Assembly (NCBI RefSeq): GCF_000424625.1
Contig: NZ_AUKG01000001.1
Coordinates: 2,170,001 to 2,234,000 of the forward strand
DNA length: 64,000 nt
Reading direction: 5' to 3'
Origin: Conexibacter woesei Iso977N
GTDB taxonomy: Bacteria > Actinomycetota > Thermoleophilia > Solirubrobacterales > Solirubrobacteraceae
The position numbers were made by a program, and so were the translations under genes. Shown here one piece after another: positions 23,167 through 31,815 of the stretch. The notes beneath the pieces are model-generated. The model was given only the letters and a program-made list of their open reading frames with translations, did no database searches and was not told the DNA's origin. How positions within the stretch are numbered: position 1 is the first letter of the stretch; every line of letters begins with the position of its first letter.

Positions 23167-24461
23167 CCACCACCATCACATCTCTGCACGCCCGCGAGGT
23201 CCTCGACTCGCGCGGCCGACCCACCGTCGAAGTCGACCTGATGCTGTCGGACGCGACGAGGTCGCGGGCCAGCGTCCCGTCCGGTGCCTCCACCGGCCGC
23301 CACGAGGCGGTCGAGCGCCGCGACGGCGACCCGGATCGCTACCGCGGCCGCGGTGTCCTGGATGCCGTCGCCTCCGTCAACGGCGAGATCGCCGCCGCGC
23401 TCGCCGGGGCCGAGCCGGACCTCGCCTCCGTGGACGCGCGCCTGATCGACCTCGACGGGACCCCCGACAAGTCGCGGCTGGGCGCCAACGCGATCCTCGC
23501 GGTGTCCCTCGCCACGGCGCGGGCCGAGGCGGCGCAGGCCGGCGTCCCGCTCTGGCGCCACCTCGCGGGCGCGGCCGAGCCGGTGCTCCCGATGCCGATG
23601 GTGAACATCATCAGCGGCGGCCTGCACGCCGGGCGCCAGCTCGACTTCCAGGACTTCCTGATCATGCCGGTCGGCGCCGGCAGCTACCGCGAGGCGCTGC
23701 GCTGGATCGTCGAGGTGTACGAGTCGACCGCCGACGTCCTGCGCGAGCGCGGGCTGACGGCGCTCAAGGCCGACGAGGGCGGGTTCGGCCCGCCGCTGGC
23801 GTCGCACGCCGCGGCGCTGGAGCTGCTCGACACCGCGGTGCAGCGCGCGGGCCTGCGGCTCGGCGACGACGTGGCCTACGCGCTCGACATCGCCGCCACG
23901 CACTTCTATGACGCGAGCACCGGCCGCTACGTGCTGGCCTCCGAGGACCGGACGTGCACGCCCGACGAGCTCGCCGCGCTGATCGGCGACCTCGCCGCCC
24001 GCCATCCGATCCTCTCGGTCGAGGACGCGCTGGCCGAGGACGACTGGGACGGCTGGACCGCGTTGACCGAGGCGCTCGGCCCGCGGATGCAGGTCGTCGG
24101 CGACGACTTCTTCACCACCAACATCGAGCGGCTCGAGCGCGGGATCGAGACCGGCGCGGCCAACGCGGTGCTGGTCAAGATGAACCAGATCGGCACGATC
24201 ACCGAGACGCTGGCGGTCGTCGAGCGCGCCAAGCGGGCGGGCTACCGCACGGTGATCTCCGCGCGGTCGGGGGAGACCGAGGACCCGGGGCTCGCCGACC
24301 TCGCCGTCGGCACGGCCGGCGGCCAGATCAAGGTCGGCTCGGTCGCGCAGTCCGAGCGCCTGGCCAAGTACAACCAGCTGCTGCGGATCGAGGAGGCGCT
24401 CGGCGGCGACGACGCGCCCTACGCAGGCCGCGAGGCGCTGGCGCTGGAGACGGTGGCATGA
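23163..24461 (+). CDS. Enolase-like protein with an altered active site
   Basis: At 432 residues it is a full-length enolase homologue with SGASTGRHEA, ADEGGFGPP, LSVEDALAEDDWDGW, VGDDFFTTN, VLVKMNQIGTITETL and GGQIKVGSVAQSERLAKYNQ. Two changes matter. The loop that reads SHRSGETED in normal enolases reads SARSGETED here, with Ala at residue 367 in place of the substrate-site His. The NGG-x-HADN block reads SGGLHAGRQ. The catalytic Glu in DEGGF and the Lys in VKMNQIG are kept. It may therefore dehydrate a related phospho-hydroxy acid rather than 2-phosphoglycerate. It is translationally coupled to the kinase and dehydrogenase genes. Confidence 0.85.
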   Translation: MTTTITSLHAREVLDSRGRPTVEVDLMLSDATRSRASVPSGASTGRHEAVERRDGDPDRYRGRGVLDAVASVNGEIAAALAGAEPDLASVDARLIDLDGTPDKSRLGANAILAVSLATARAEAAQAGVPLWRHLAGAAEPVLPMPMVNIISGGLHAGRQLDFQDFLIMPVGAGSYREALRWIVEVYESTADVLRERGLTALKADEGGFGPPLASHAAALELLDTAVQRAGLRLGDDVAYALDIAATHFYDASTGRYVLASEDRTCTPDELAALIGDLAARHPILSVEDALAEDDWDGWTALTEALGPRMQVVGDDFFTTNIERLERGIETGAANAVLVKMNQIGTITETLAVVERAKRAGYRTVISARSGETEDPGLADLAVGTAGGQIKVGSVAQSERLAKYNQLLRIEEALGGDDAPYAGREALALETVA

Positions 24462-25423
24462 AGGTCCTGATCACCGACATCACGTGGGCCGACACCGCGA
24501 TCGAGGACGAGGTGTTCGCGCGCGTCGGCGCCGAGACGGTCCTGGCCAAGACCGGTGAGGAAGACGAGCTGGTGGAGCTCGTGCGCGACGCCGACGCGAT
24601 CCTCACCTGCTTCGCGCACGTCACCCCGCGCGTCATCGCCGCGAGCAACCGCCTGCGCGTCATCGGCCGCTATGGCGTCGGGACCGACAACATCGCCGTC
24701 GAGGCAGCGACGCGACGAGGGCTGCCGGTGACCAACGTCCCCGTCTACTGCACCGACGAGGTCGCCGAGCACGTGCTGGGCATGCTGCTCGCGCTCGTTC
24801 GCGGCTTCGCGCTCTACGACCGCGCGGTCCGCGTCGGCGACTGGTCGCTCGGCGTCGGCCTGCCGACCCGGCGCGTCGCCGGCTCGACGCTGGGCGTCGT
24901 CGGTTTTGGCGCGATCGGTCAGACGGTCGCCCGCAAGGCCCAGGGGCTCGACATGGAGGTCATCGCCCACGACGCCGACGAGGTCCGCGTGCGCGCGGCC
25001 GGCGTCGAGCCCGTCGCGCTCGGCGAGCTGGCGCGGCGCGCCGACGCGGTCTCGGTCCACGTGCCGCTGCTCGACGGCACGCGCCATCTGGTCGACGCGG
25101 AGTTCCTGAAGGCCATGAAGCCGACCGCGTACCTGCTCAACGCAGCGCGCGGCGCCATCGTGGACCTCGACGCGCTCGCGCAGGCGCTGGCCGACGGCAC
25201 GATCGCCGGCGCGGGGATCGACGTCTTCGAGCCCGAGCGGCTGCCGGCCGACCACCCGCTCCTGGCGCAGGACCGGCTGCTCGCCACGCCACACACCGCG
25301 TTCTACTCCGAGGAGTCGATGCGCGACCTCGCGCGCCAGGCAGCCGAGAACGTCGCCGCGGTGCTCGCGGGCGAGCAGCCCGCGGCCGTCGTCAACCGCG
25401 ACGCGCTCGCCTCGGTCGGCTGA
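24458..25423 (+). CDS. D-isomer-specific 2-hydroxyacid dehydrogenase
   Basis: The 321-residue protein has the NAD motif GVVGFGAIGQTVA (about residues 148-160), the catalytic Arg in LLNAARGAIVDLDAL, a Glu in GIDVFEPERLP and a His in ATPHTAFYSEES, all in the standard order. It belongs to the phosphoglycerate dehydrogenase/hydroxypyruvate reductase group. It interconverts a 2-oxo and a 2-hydroxy acid; with the kinase and enolase-like genes it could feed a hydroxy acid to a phosphorylation-dehydration route. It overlaps the enolase-like gene by ATGA and shares one base with the next gene. Confidence 0.85.
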   Translation: MKVLITDITWADTAIEDEVFARVGAETVLAKTGEEDELVELVRDADAILTCFAHVTPRVIAASNRLRVIGRYGVGTDNIAVEAATRRGLPVTNVPVYCTDEVAEHVLGMLLALVRGFALYDRAVRVGDWSLGVGLPTRRVAGSTLGVVGFGAIGQTVARKAQGLDMEVIAHDADEVRVRAAGVEPVALGELARRADAVSVHVPLLDGTRHLVDAEFLKAMKPTAYLLNAARGAIVDLDALAQALADGTIAGAGIDVFEPERLPADHPLLAQDRLLATPHTAFYSEESMRDLARQAAENVAAVLAGEQPAAVVNRDALASVG

Positions 25424-25836
25424 TGCGCTTCGACCATGTTGGGGTGGTCGTCGAAGACCTGGAGTCGGCGTGCGCCTTCGCCCGCGACGTGCTCGGGCTG
25501 GGCGCGCCGGCGACCGAGGTCCGCGTCGACGACTTCGGGCTGACCGCCGCGTTCTTTGCCCTCGGCGCCGGCCGGCTGGAGCTCGTGCGCTTCGACGAGG
25601 CCGGCGAGCGGTTGCCGGCCGGCCAGGCGGTCCGGCTCGATCACGTCGCGGTCGAGGTCGACGACCTCGACGCGACGGCCGCGCGCCTGCGCGCGCAGGG
25701 CGTGCGCTTCCAGGAGCCGGTCCGGCCGGTGGAGGTCGCCGAGCCGGTCGTGATGCGCGGGCGGCGTCATCTCTGGACGGTCCCCGAGACCTCCGGCGGC
25801 TTCATGTTGCAGTTGACGGAGGGGCAGGCGCCGTGA
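25423..25836 (+). CDS. VOC-family (glyoxalase-like) protein
   Basis: The 137-residue protein has two beta-alpha-beta3 modules, beginning MRFDHVGVVVEDLESACAF and VRLDHVAVEVDDLDATAARL. His in FDHVG, Glu in RLELVRF and His in LDHVA stand where the metal ligands of glyoxalase I or methylmalonyl-CoA epimerase lie. An epimerase, lyase or isomerase role on a product of this operon is plausible. It is the last gene of the operon; its end overlaps the convergent reductase gene by 35 bases. Confidence 0.75.
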   Translation: MRFDHVGVVVEDLESACAFARDVLGLGAPATEVRVDDFGLTAAFFALGAGRLELVRFDEAGERLPAGQAVRLDHVAVEVDDLDATAARLRAQGVRFQEPVRPVEVAEPVVMRGRRHLWTVPETSGGFMLQLTEGQAP

Positions 25837-27058
25837 GGGCCAGCAGCTCGCGCAGGTCGGTGGCGTCGTCGGCCACGTCCTCGGGGCGCGGCGAGAATCC
25901 GGCCGCCAGGAGCTTGCGCGCGGCGAGGTGGTCGCGCGGGCGGTTGATCGACTCGACCGCGACGAGGCGCTCACCGCAGTAGCAGAAGACGGAGTGGCCG
26001 TCGGCGTCCGGATCGCCGCGCAGGACGGTCCGGTCGTGGCCGTCGAGGAGGCCGGCGATCTGGAGCTTGGCGTCGTGCTGGTCGGTCCAGAACCAGGGGA
26101 CGGCGTCGTAGGGGGCGGCCTCGCCGGTGATCGCGGCGGCGACGGCGCGCGCCTGGTCGGTGGAGTTCTGCACCGACTCGAGGCGGACGCGCCGCCCGGA
26201 CGGCAGCGGGAAACGGCAGCAGTCGCCGATCGCCCAGATGTGCGGGTCCTCGGTGCGCAGGGTGGGGTCGACGAGCACGCCGTCGGCGACGGCCAGCCCG
26301 GCCTGCTCGGCCAGCTCGGTCGCCGGCGTGACGCCGACGCCGACGACCACGAGGTCGGCCGGGATCCGCTCGCCGCCGGCGAGGACGACCCCGGTCGCGC
26401 GGCCGTGGCCGTCGCCGGCGATGCGCTCGATCGCCGCGCCGGTCCGGATCGACGCGCCCGCGCGCTCGTGGCGGCCGACGAGGTGGGCGGCCGACGCGGC
26501 CGACAGCGCGCGGCCCATCACCCGAGGCGCGACCTCGAGCACCGTGACCTCGGCGCCGTGCCTGCGTGCGCCGGCGGCGACCTCCAGGCCGATGAAGCCG
26601 GCGCCGATGACCACGACCCGCGTGTCCGCGGTGATGCGGTCGCGGATGGTGACGGCGTCGGCGAGCGTGCGCAGCGCCAGGACGCCGTCGCGCTCGGCGC
26701 CCGGCAGGGGCAGCGGTCGCGGGCGCGCGCCGGTGGCCAGGACGAGGTCGGCGTAGGCGAGCGCCTCGCCGGAGGCCAGCGTCACCGCGCGCCGATCCCG
26801 GTCGACCCCTACAACCTGCTCTCCGGAGCGCAGCGCGATGGCGTGCTTGGCGAAGAACGCCTCGGGGCGCAGCGCCGTCGTCTCGGGTGCGCCGGTGCCG
26901 GCGAGCACCTCCTTGGACAGCGGCGGGCGCTGGTAGGGGAGGCCGGGCTCGTCGCCGATCAGCGTCACCGGTCCGTCGTGGCCGCGCTGGCGCAGCGACG
27001 CGGCGACCTGGAAGCCGGCCTGGCCGGCGCCCACGACGACGACCGGGCCCGTTGTCAT
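25802..27058 (-). CDS. NAD(P)H-dependent ferredoxin reductase (FAD)
   Basis: The 418-residue protein has two dinucleotide motifs, VVVGAGQAGFQVAASLR near residue 7 and VVVIGAGFIGLEVAAGARR near residue 148. It also has PPLSKEVLAG, the ATGARPR block and the FAD-binding DPHIWAIGDCCRF. This is the putidaredoxin/rubredoxin reductase family with its C-terminal extension (WFWTDQHDAKLQIAG). It passes electrons from NAD(P)H to the ferredoxin encoded just upstream, which in turn serves the P450. All three genes overlap by 1-4 bases. Confidence 0.9.
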   Translation of the reverse strand: MTTGPVVVVGAGQAGFQVAASLRQRGHDGPVTLIGDEPGLPYQRPPLSKEVLAGTGAPETTALRPEAFFAKHAIALRSGEQVVGVDRDRRAVTLASGEALAYADLVLATGARPRPLPLPGAERDGVLALRTLADAVTIRDRITADTRVVVIGAGFIGLEVAAGARRHGAEVTVLEVAPRVMGRALSAASAAHLVGRHERAGASIRTGAAIERIAGDGHGRATGVVLAGGERIPADLVVVGVGVTPATELAEQAGLAVADGVLVDPTLRTEDPHIWAIGDCCRFPLPSGRRVRLESVQNSTDQARAVAAAITGEAAPYDAVPWFWTDQHDAKLQIAGLLDGHDRTVLRGDPDADGHSVFCYCGERLVAVESINRPRDHLAARKLLAAGFSPRPEDVADDATDLRELLALTAPAPPSTAT

Positions 27059-27378
27059 TCCTGCGCCTCGGGCAGGCGTACGACAAGGCCGTCGAGGTCG
27101 TCGCCGACGGCGACCTGGCAGCCGAGCCGGCTCGTGGCCTCGCGCGGCGAGGCGGTGTCCTCGAGCAGCTCGTCCTCGACCGCCTCCATGGCGGGAAGCC
27201 GTTGCGCCCAGGCGGGGTCGACGTAGACGTGGCAGGTCGCGCACATCGCGTTGCCGCCGCACTCGGCGACGATGCCGTCGATCCCGTTGGCGATCGCGGC
27301 GTCCTTGATCGTCGTCCCGGCCGCGACGTCGACCTCGTGCTCCTCGCCGCCGGGCTCGATGTAGGTGATGGTCGGCAT
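27055..27378 (-). CDS. [2Fe-2S] ferredoxin (putidaredoxin type)
   Basis: The 107-residue protein has the Cys spacing of P450-type plant/adrenodoxin ferredoxins: CGGNAMCATC gives C-x5-C-x2-C, and the fourth Cys follows in RLGCQVAV. It carries electrons from the reductase encoded downstream to the P450 encoded upstream. The ATG at 27378 shares its A with the TGA stop of the P450 gene. Confidence 0.9.
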   Translation of the reverse strand: MPTITYIEPGGEEHEVDVAAGTTIKDAAIANGIDGIVAECGGNAMCATCHVYVDPAWAQRLPAMEAVEDELLEDTASPREATSRLGCQVAVGDDLDGLVVRLPEAQE

Positions 27379-28586
27379 CAGGCGGCCTCGACGCGGAGCG
27401 GGAGGCGGTCGAAGCCGCGCAGCGAGTTGTTGAGCTCGCGGACCGGCTCGCCGTCGAGCGTGAGCGTCGCGCAGCGCTCGGCCAGCACGGAGAGCACGCA
27501 CTCGCCTTCGAGGCGCGCGAGCATCTGGCCGACGCACGCGTGGATGCCGGCCCCGAAGCCGACGTGCCCGGCAGCTGTGCGGGTGATGTTGTAGCGGTCG
27601 GCGTCCTCGCCCCAGCGGCGGGGGTCGCGGTTGGCCGCGGCCAGGAAGAGCAGGACCTTGTCACCGTCCTTGACCGTGACGTCGCCGAGCGCGACGTCGC
27701 GGGTGGCCGTCCGGAAGAACGTCTGCACCGGCGACTCCAGGCGGATGGCCTCCTCGAACGCGGCGCGCGCCAACGACGGGTCGGCACGCAGGGCGGCCCA
27801 CTGCTCGGGATGGGTGGCCAGGCAGAAGAGCGTGTTGCCCAGGCCGTTGACGGTGGTGTCGACGCCGGCCGAGAGGAACGAGCGGACGATCATGCCGGCC
27901 TCGTCGTCGCTGTAGCCGGCCTCGGCGGCGAGCTGGTGGACGCGCTCGCCCAGCCCGCCGGGCCGCAGCGCCTCGCGCCGCGTGTGGGCCATGATCCACT
28001 CCGCCGTGCCGGCGGCCTGCTCGGCTGCGCGGCGGAAGCGCTCGTTGTGCGGGCCGAAGGCGTTGAAGACCAGGCCGCCGTAGAGGATCAGCTGCCGGCG
28101 CTCCGGGCCCTCCTCCAGGCCGAGCTGGTCGGGGAAGACCTTGAGCGGGTAGGGCTCGGCGAGGTCGGTCATCGCGTCGAAGCGACCGCGCTCGATCAGC
28201 GGGTCGATCATCGTCTCGGCGACGGAGCGGAACGTCTCGCGCATCGCCTTGACCGCCTTCGGGCCGAGGACCTTGGTGATGACGCCGCGCGCCTTGGTGT
28301 GGTCGGGCGGGTCGGCTTCGAGCAGCAGGCTCGGCGGGCGGAACGGCTTCTCGCGCGAGAAGTCCTGGATGCCGACGCCGCGGCCGGAGCAGAACGTCGC
28401 CGCATCGCGAAGGGCCGGCTCCACGTGCTCGGCACGGGTGATCGCCCAGAGGCCGTAGCGCTCGAGCCAGACCGCGTCGCCGGCGTCCCGCATCGCGTCG
28501 TACTCCGGATACGGGTTATCGAGGAACGCGTCGGAGAAGGGATCGACGTCGCTCGTCGGCACCGCGGGACCCACCGTGGCAGACAT
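27378..28586 (-). CDS. Cytochrome P450
   Basis: The 402-residue protein has the I-helix FLSAGVDTTVNGLG, the ExxR helix FEEAIRLESPVQ and the haem loop GFGAGIHACVGQMLARLEG, so a heme-thiolate monooxygenase is clear. It lies in a three-gene class I electron-transfer operon with ferredoxin and reductase. In an aromatic-degradation island an O-demethylase or ring-hydroxylating role is likely, but the substrate is not visible. I chose ATG at 28586 because an in-frame ATG at 28646 would overlap the regulatory palindrome shared with the LysR gene. Confidence 0.9.
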   Translation of the reverse strand: MSATVGPAVPTSDVDPFSDAFLDNPYPEYDAMRDAGDAVWLERYGLWAITRAEHVEPALRDAATFCSGRGVGIQDFSREKPFRPPSLLLEADPPDHTKARGVITKVLGPKAVKAMRETFRSVAETMIDPLIERGRFDAMTDLAEPYPLKVFPDQLGLEEGPERRQLILYGGLVFNAFGPHNERFRRAAEQAAGTAEWIMAHTRREALRPGGLGERVHQLAAEAGYSDDEAGMIVRSFLSAGVDTTVNGLGNTLFCLATHPEQWAALRADPSLARAAFEEAIRLESPVQTFFRTATRDVALGDVTVKDGDKVLLFLAAANRDPRRWGEDADRYNITRTAAGHVGFGAGIHACVGQMLARLEGECVLSVLAERCATLTLDGEPVRELNNSLRGFDRLPLRVEAA

Positions 28587-28643
28587 GGTGCGAGTGTCTT
28601 CCGGCCGAGGGGTGCCCGTAAAGCAGGACTTGCTTGCGAAGTC

Positions 28644-28660
28644 CATGAGCGATGCTCATG
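28644..28660. promoter_or_regulatory. Palindrome between P450 and LysR genes
   Basis: CATGAGC-GAT-GCTCATG is a perfect 7-bp inverted repeat in the short divergent region between the P450 operon and the LysR gene. LysR regulators commonly bind such a site to control the divergent operon and themselves. Confidence 0.5.
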
Positions 28661-28671
28661 ATGTCTGGGGC

Positions 28672-29619
28672 GTGTTGAACCTCCGTCAGCTCGAGTGCTT
28701 CGTGACCGCGGCCGACGCCGGGACGATGACGGCGGCGGCAACCAGGTTGTACGTGTCGCAGTCGGCGATCTCGCTGGCCGTCGGCCAGCTCGAGCGCTCG
28801 CTCGGGACGCAGCTCTTCATCCGCGAGAAGGCGCGCGGGCTGCGGCTGACCGCGGCGGGGCGGCGGTTGCTGCCGGAGGCGCGCAGCCTCCTCGCCCACG
28901 CGGAGGACGTGCGCACCGCGGGGGAGGAGGCCGGCGTCGGGCTGCGCGGGTCGCTGACCGTCGGGTGCTTCCGCACCGCCGCGCCGTTCGTGCTGCCGGA
29001 GCTGCTGGAGACCTTCGCGAGCGAGCAGCCCGACGTCGCGCTCGACTTCATCGAAGGGCCGTCGGACGAGCTGGCCGACGCGCTGCTCGAGGGCCGCTGC
29101 GAGATCGCGTTGTTGTATGACCAGGGCCTGCGGCCCGGGATCGCGACGGAGCTGGTGCGGACGATGCGCCCCTACGCGCTGATGTCGCCCGAGCACCCGC
29201 TGGCCCGGCGCGCGTCCGTCGCCGTGGCTGAGATCGCGCCCCACCCGATGATCATGCTCGACGTCCCGCCGAGCAAGGACTACTACAACGACCTCTTCCG
29301 CCTGGCGGGCGTCGAGCCGAACGTCCGGCACTACGCCTCCAGCTACGAGCTGGTCCGCGCGCTGGTCGGTCGCGATCTCGGCTGGGCGCCGCTCCTCAGC
29401 CGCCCGCAGGTGGACCGCAGCTACGAGGGGCGGCCGCTCGTGCAGGTGCCGTTCGACGACGAGCCGCTCGCCAACCAGCTCGTGCTCGCCTGGCCCGACG
29501 GCATTCGCCTGACCCGGCGCGCGCGAGCGTTCGCCGAGCTGTGCCGGCGCGTGGTCAGCGACCCTCCATCGTCGCCTGCAGCCGCTGCTCGGCCGGGCGG
29601 AAGCCCGTATCGATCGTGA
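28672..29619 (+). CDS. LysR-family transcriptional regulator
   Basis: The 315-residue protein begins VLNLRQLECFVTAADAGTMT, the standard LysR winged-helix start (helix-turn-helix about residues 18-40), and has a periplasmic-binding-like effector domain (GSLTVGCFRTAAPFVLPELL). GTG at 28672 is chosen because LysR proteins begin within a few residues of LRQLE; ATG at 28645 lies inside the palindrome. It is divergent from the P450 operon, which it probably activates in response to a substrate. Its 3' end overlaps the convergent reductase gene by 65 bases. Confidence 0.85.
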   Translation: MLNLRQLECFVTAADAGTMTAAATRLYVSQSAISLAVGQLERSLGTQLFIREKARGLRLTAAGRRLLPEARSLLAHAEDVRTAGEEAGVGLRGSLTVGCFRTAAPFVLPELLETFASEQPDVALDFIEGPSDELADALLEGRCEIALLYDQGLRPGIATELVRTMRPYALMSPEHPLARRASVAVAEIAPHPMIMLDVPPSKDYYNDLFRLAGVEPNVRHYASSYELVRALVGRDLGWAPLLSRPQVDRSYEGRPLVQVPFDDEPLANQLVLAWPDGIRLTRRARAFAELCRRVVSDPPSSPAAAARPGGSPYRS

Positions 29620-30571
29620 TGGTGCCGCCGACGGCGCGCGACACGCAGGCGCAGAGCGTCGTGGCCTCGTGCTGCTCATCGTCGGAGAGGAACACGTCGC
29701 GGTGGTCGAGATCGGTGTCGCGGTCGACGACGGTGACCGCGCAGAGGCCGCACTCACCGCGCAGGCAGTCGGCCATCACCTCCACGCCGGCGGCCTTCAG
29801 CGCCGACAGCAGCGTGCGGTCGGCGGGCACGGCGATCTCACGCTCCTCGTGGTCGCGGACGCGGGCGACGAACGGCTTGGCCGGGAAGCGCCCGGCGGTC
29901 CCGAACGTCTCGAAGCGCAGCCGGCGGGCGGGTCGGCCGGCGGCGCGCCACGCGTCCTGCGCGGCTTGGCGCAGGCCGGGCGGGCCGCAGACGTACAACT
30001 CGCCCTCGGGATGCAGGCGCGCGATCTCGCCGTCGAGGTCGACGCGCTCCCCGGCGTCGTCGGCGAAGCGCGCGTAGCGCTCGCCAAGCAGCGCGCCGAG
30101 CTCGTCGGCGAAGACGTGCTGGCCGGCGCTGCGCGCGGCGTGCAGGAGCCGGACGTCGGCGCCCGCGCCCTGCAACGCCTGGGCCATGCCGACCAGCGGC
30201 GTGATGCCGATGCCGCCGGCCAGCAGCAGGTAGCCCGGGCGGCCGTGGGTCAGCTCGAAGTGGCTGCGGGGCACGGAGATGTCGACCGCGTCCCCAGGCT
30301 GCAGCGTGTGGATCCACGCCGAGCCGCCACGGCCGTCGGGCAGGCGCTTGACCGCGATCCGGTAAGCGCCCTCATGCGGTCGCTCACCGATCAACGAGTA
30401 GGAGCGCAGGTCAGGCAAGCCGTCGAGCACCACCGCGACGTCGAGGTGGCTGCCGAGGGGATAGGGCTCGGCGCCCGCCTCGGGGACGAGCTCCAGCAGC
30501 CGGACGTCGTCGGCCAGCTCCTGGATCGCGCGCACGCGCGCGGGCCCGAAATGCCCGGGGGCGCCGATCAT
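29555..30571 (-). CDS. Flavin/2Fe-2S oxidoreductase (VanB-like) for a Rieske oxygenase
   Basis: The 338-residue protein has the order flavin-NAD-2Fe2S found in phthalate dioxygenase reductase/VanB proteins. RSYSLIGERP binds flavin, LLLAGGIGITPLVGMAQAL and YVCGPPGL bind NAD, and DCLRGECGLCAVTV with a later Cys (TTLCACVSR) gives the C-terminal plant-type cluster. It should supply electrons to the Rieske oxygenase encoded just upstream. The start ATG shares a base with that gene's stop. Confidence 0.9.
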   Translation of the reverse strand: MIGAPGHFGPARVRAIQELADDVRLLELVPEAGAEPYPLGSHLDVAVVLDGLPDLRSYSLIGERPHEGAYRIAVKRLPDGRGGSAWIHTLQPGDAVDISVPRSHFELTHGRPGYLLLAGGIGITPLVGMAQALQGAGADVRLLHAARSAGQHVFADELGALLGERYARFADDAGERVDLDGEIARLHPEGELYVCGPPGLRQAAQDAWRAAGRPARRLRFETFGTAGRFPAKPFVARVRDHEEREIAVPADRTLLSALKAAGVEVMADCLRGECGLCAVTVVDRDTDLDHRDVFLSDDEQHEATTLCACVSRAVGGTITIDTGFRPAEQRLQATMEGR

Positions 30572-31764
30572 CAGACGCCGAGCCGCTCGGCGTCGGCCGC
30601 GGTCGCCTCCACGCGCGCGCTCCGCGCGCCGCCGGCGGTGTGCTGCGCCGCGGCGGCCGCGGACGCCCGGTAGCGCGGGTCGTCGCTCTCGGCCGCGATC
30701 ATCGTGTCGATGAGGCGCCGCGCCCACATCGCCCCGCCGTCGATGTTCAAGTTGTAGAACTGCTTGCCGGGGTGGGCGTCGATCGCCTCCTGCTGGGCCT
30801 TGAGGACCACCTCGTCCTCGCCGAACACGCCCGTCACGCCCTCGCGCAGGAGGTGCGTGATGCGCTGCTCGCCGATGTTGTAGTTGCGGCAGAAGGACCA
30901 GAAGTAGTGGCAGGTCCTGTCGGTCTCCGGGGTCATCGTGTTGAGCACGTAGCCGTTGACGCCCTGGGACCGGTCGCCCTCCGGCGCGCCGGTGCCGGTG
31001 GGCGCGACGCCGACGTCGATGGCGACCGTCGACGGGGCCTGGAAGTGGATGATCTGCCAGCGGTCGACGCGCTCGGTCGGCCGGCCGCGCTTCCACTCCA
31101 GCTGCATGCGCCAGAACGGCGGCGGCTCGACGTCGGTCATCCAGCGGCTGACGGTCGCGAAGTCGGGACCGTGCGTGACCTCGAACGGCACCTCGGCGAT
31201 CGAGCGCTGGCCGATGCTCGAGCCGTGCACGAACGTCTCGTGAGTCAGGTCCATCAGGTTGTCGACGACGAGCTTGTAGCCGCACTCCGCATGGATCAGC
31301 CGGCCGTCGCCGGCCCACTCCGGGTCGTCGTTCCAGTGCAGGTCCGGGATCAGCTCGGGGTCGGCGGACGCGGGGTCGCCGGTCCAGACCCAGACGAAGC
31401 GGTGGCGCTCGACGGCCGGATAGCTGCGCACGCGCGCGCCCGGGTTGATCGTCTTCTGCGAGGGCATGAACGTGCAGCGCCCGTCGCCGTCGTAGGCGAT
31501 GCCGTGGTAGCCGCAGACGACGTCGTCGCCGTCGAGGCGGCCCTCCGACAGCGGCATCAGCCGGTGCCAGCAGGCGTTCTCCAGCGCGACGGGGGAGCCG
31601 TCGGTGCGCCGGAACATGGCGAGCGACCTCCCGCAGATCGTGCGGGCCAGCAGCTCGTGCCTGAGCTCGACGTCGTAGGCGGCCGCGTACCAGGCGTTGC
31701 GCGGGTAGTCGGGCAGCGCGAACGTGTCGGGCGCGCGGACGGCCTCTCCTCCGGAAGCGTGCAT
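30571..31764 (-). CDS. Rieske non-haem iron oxygenase, alpha subunit (vanillate demethylase-like)
   Basis: The 397-residue protein has an N-terminal Rieske domain with Cys-x-His (NACWHRLMPLSEG) and CGYHGIAYD, and a mononuclear iron site in DNLMDLTHETFVHGS, the order of VanA-type oxygenases. These use O2 and electrons from a VanB-like partner, here encoded directly downstream, to demethylate methoxy-aromatic acids or hydroxylate related rings. A GTTGTATACAAC operator lies 7 bases upstream of the start, so the divergent-side GntR protein probably controls it. The substrate is inferred only from family. Confidence 0.85.
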   Translation of the reverse strand: MHASGGEAVRAPDTFALPDYPRNAWYAAAYDVELRHELLARTICGRSLAMFRRTDGSPVALENACWHRLMPLSEGRLDGDDVVCGYHGIAYDGDGRCTFMPSQKTINPGARVRSYPAVERHRFVWVWTGDPASADPELIPDLHWNDDPEWAGDGRLIHAECGYKLVVDNLMDLTHETFVHGSSIGQRSIAEVPFEVTHGPDFATVSRWMTDVEPPPFWRMQLEWKRGRPTERVDRWQIIHFQAPSTVAIDVGVAPTGTGAPEGDRSQGVNGYVLNTMTPETDRTCHYFWSFCRNYNIGEQRITHLLREGVTGVFGEDEVVLKAQQEAIDAHPGKQFYNLNIDGGAMWARRLIDTMIAAESDDPRYRASAAAAAQHTAGGARSARVEATAADAERLGV

Positions 31765-31770
31765 GGTGAT

Positions 31771-31782
31771 GTTGTATACAAC
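31771..31782. promoter_or_regulatory. GntR-type operator before the Rieske oxygenase gene
   Basis: GTTGTATACAAC is a perfect 12-bp palindrome ending 7 bases upstream of the oxygenase ATG. Its core TGTATACA recurs just upstream of the GntR gene at 32555-32562. Confidence 0.65.
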
Positions 31783-31815
31783 TCGGGCGCCCGGAAGGCA
31801 ACCCGCCGTGTCGCC

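Noticed and set aside
23163-24461. Carboxy-PEP synthase-like enolase of a phosphonate cluster
   Set aside because: No PEP mutase, phosphonopyruvate decarboxylase or other phosphonate gene is nearby.
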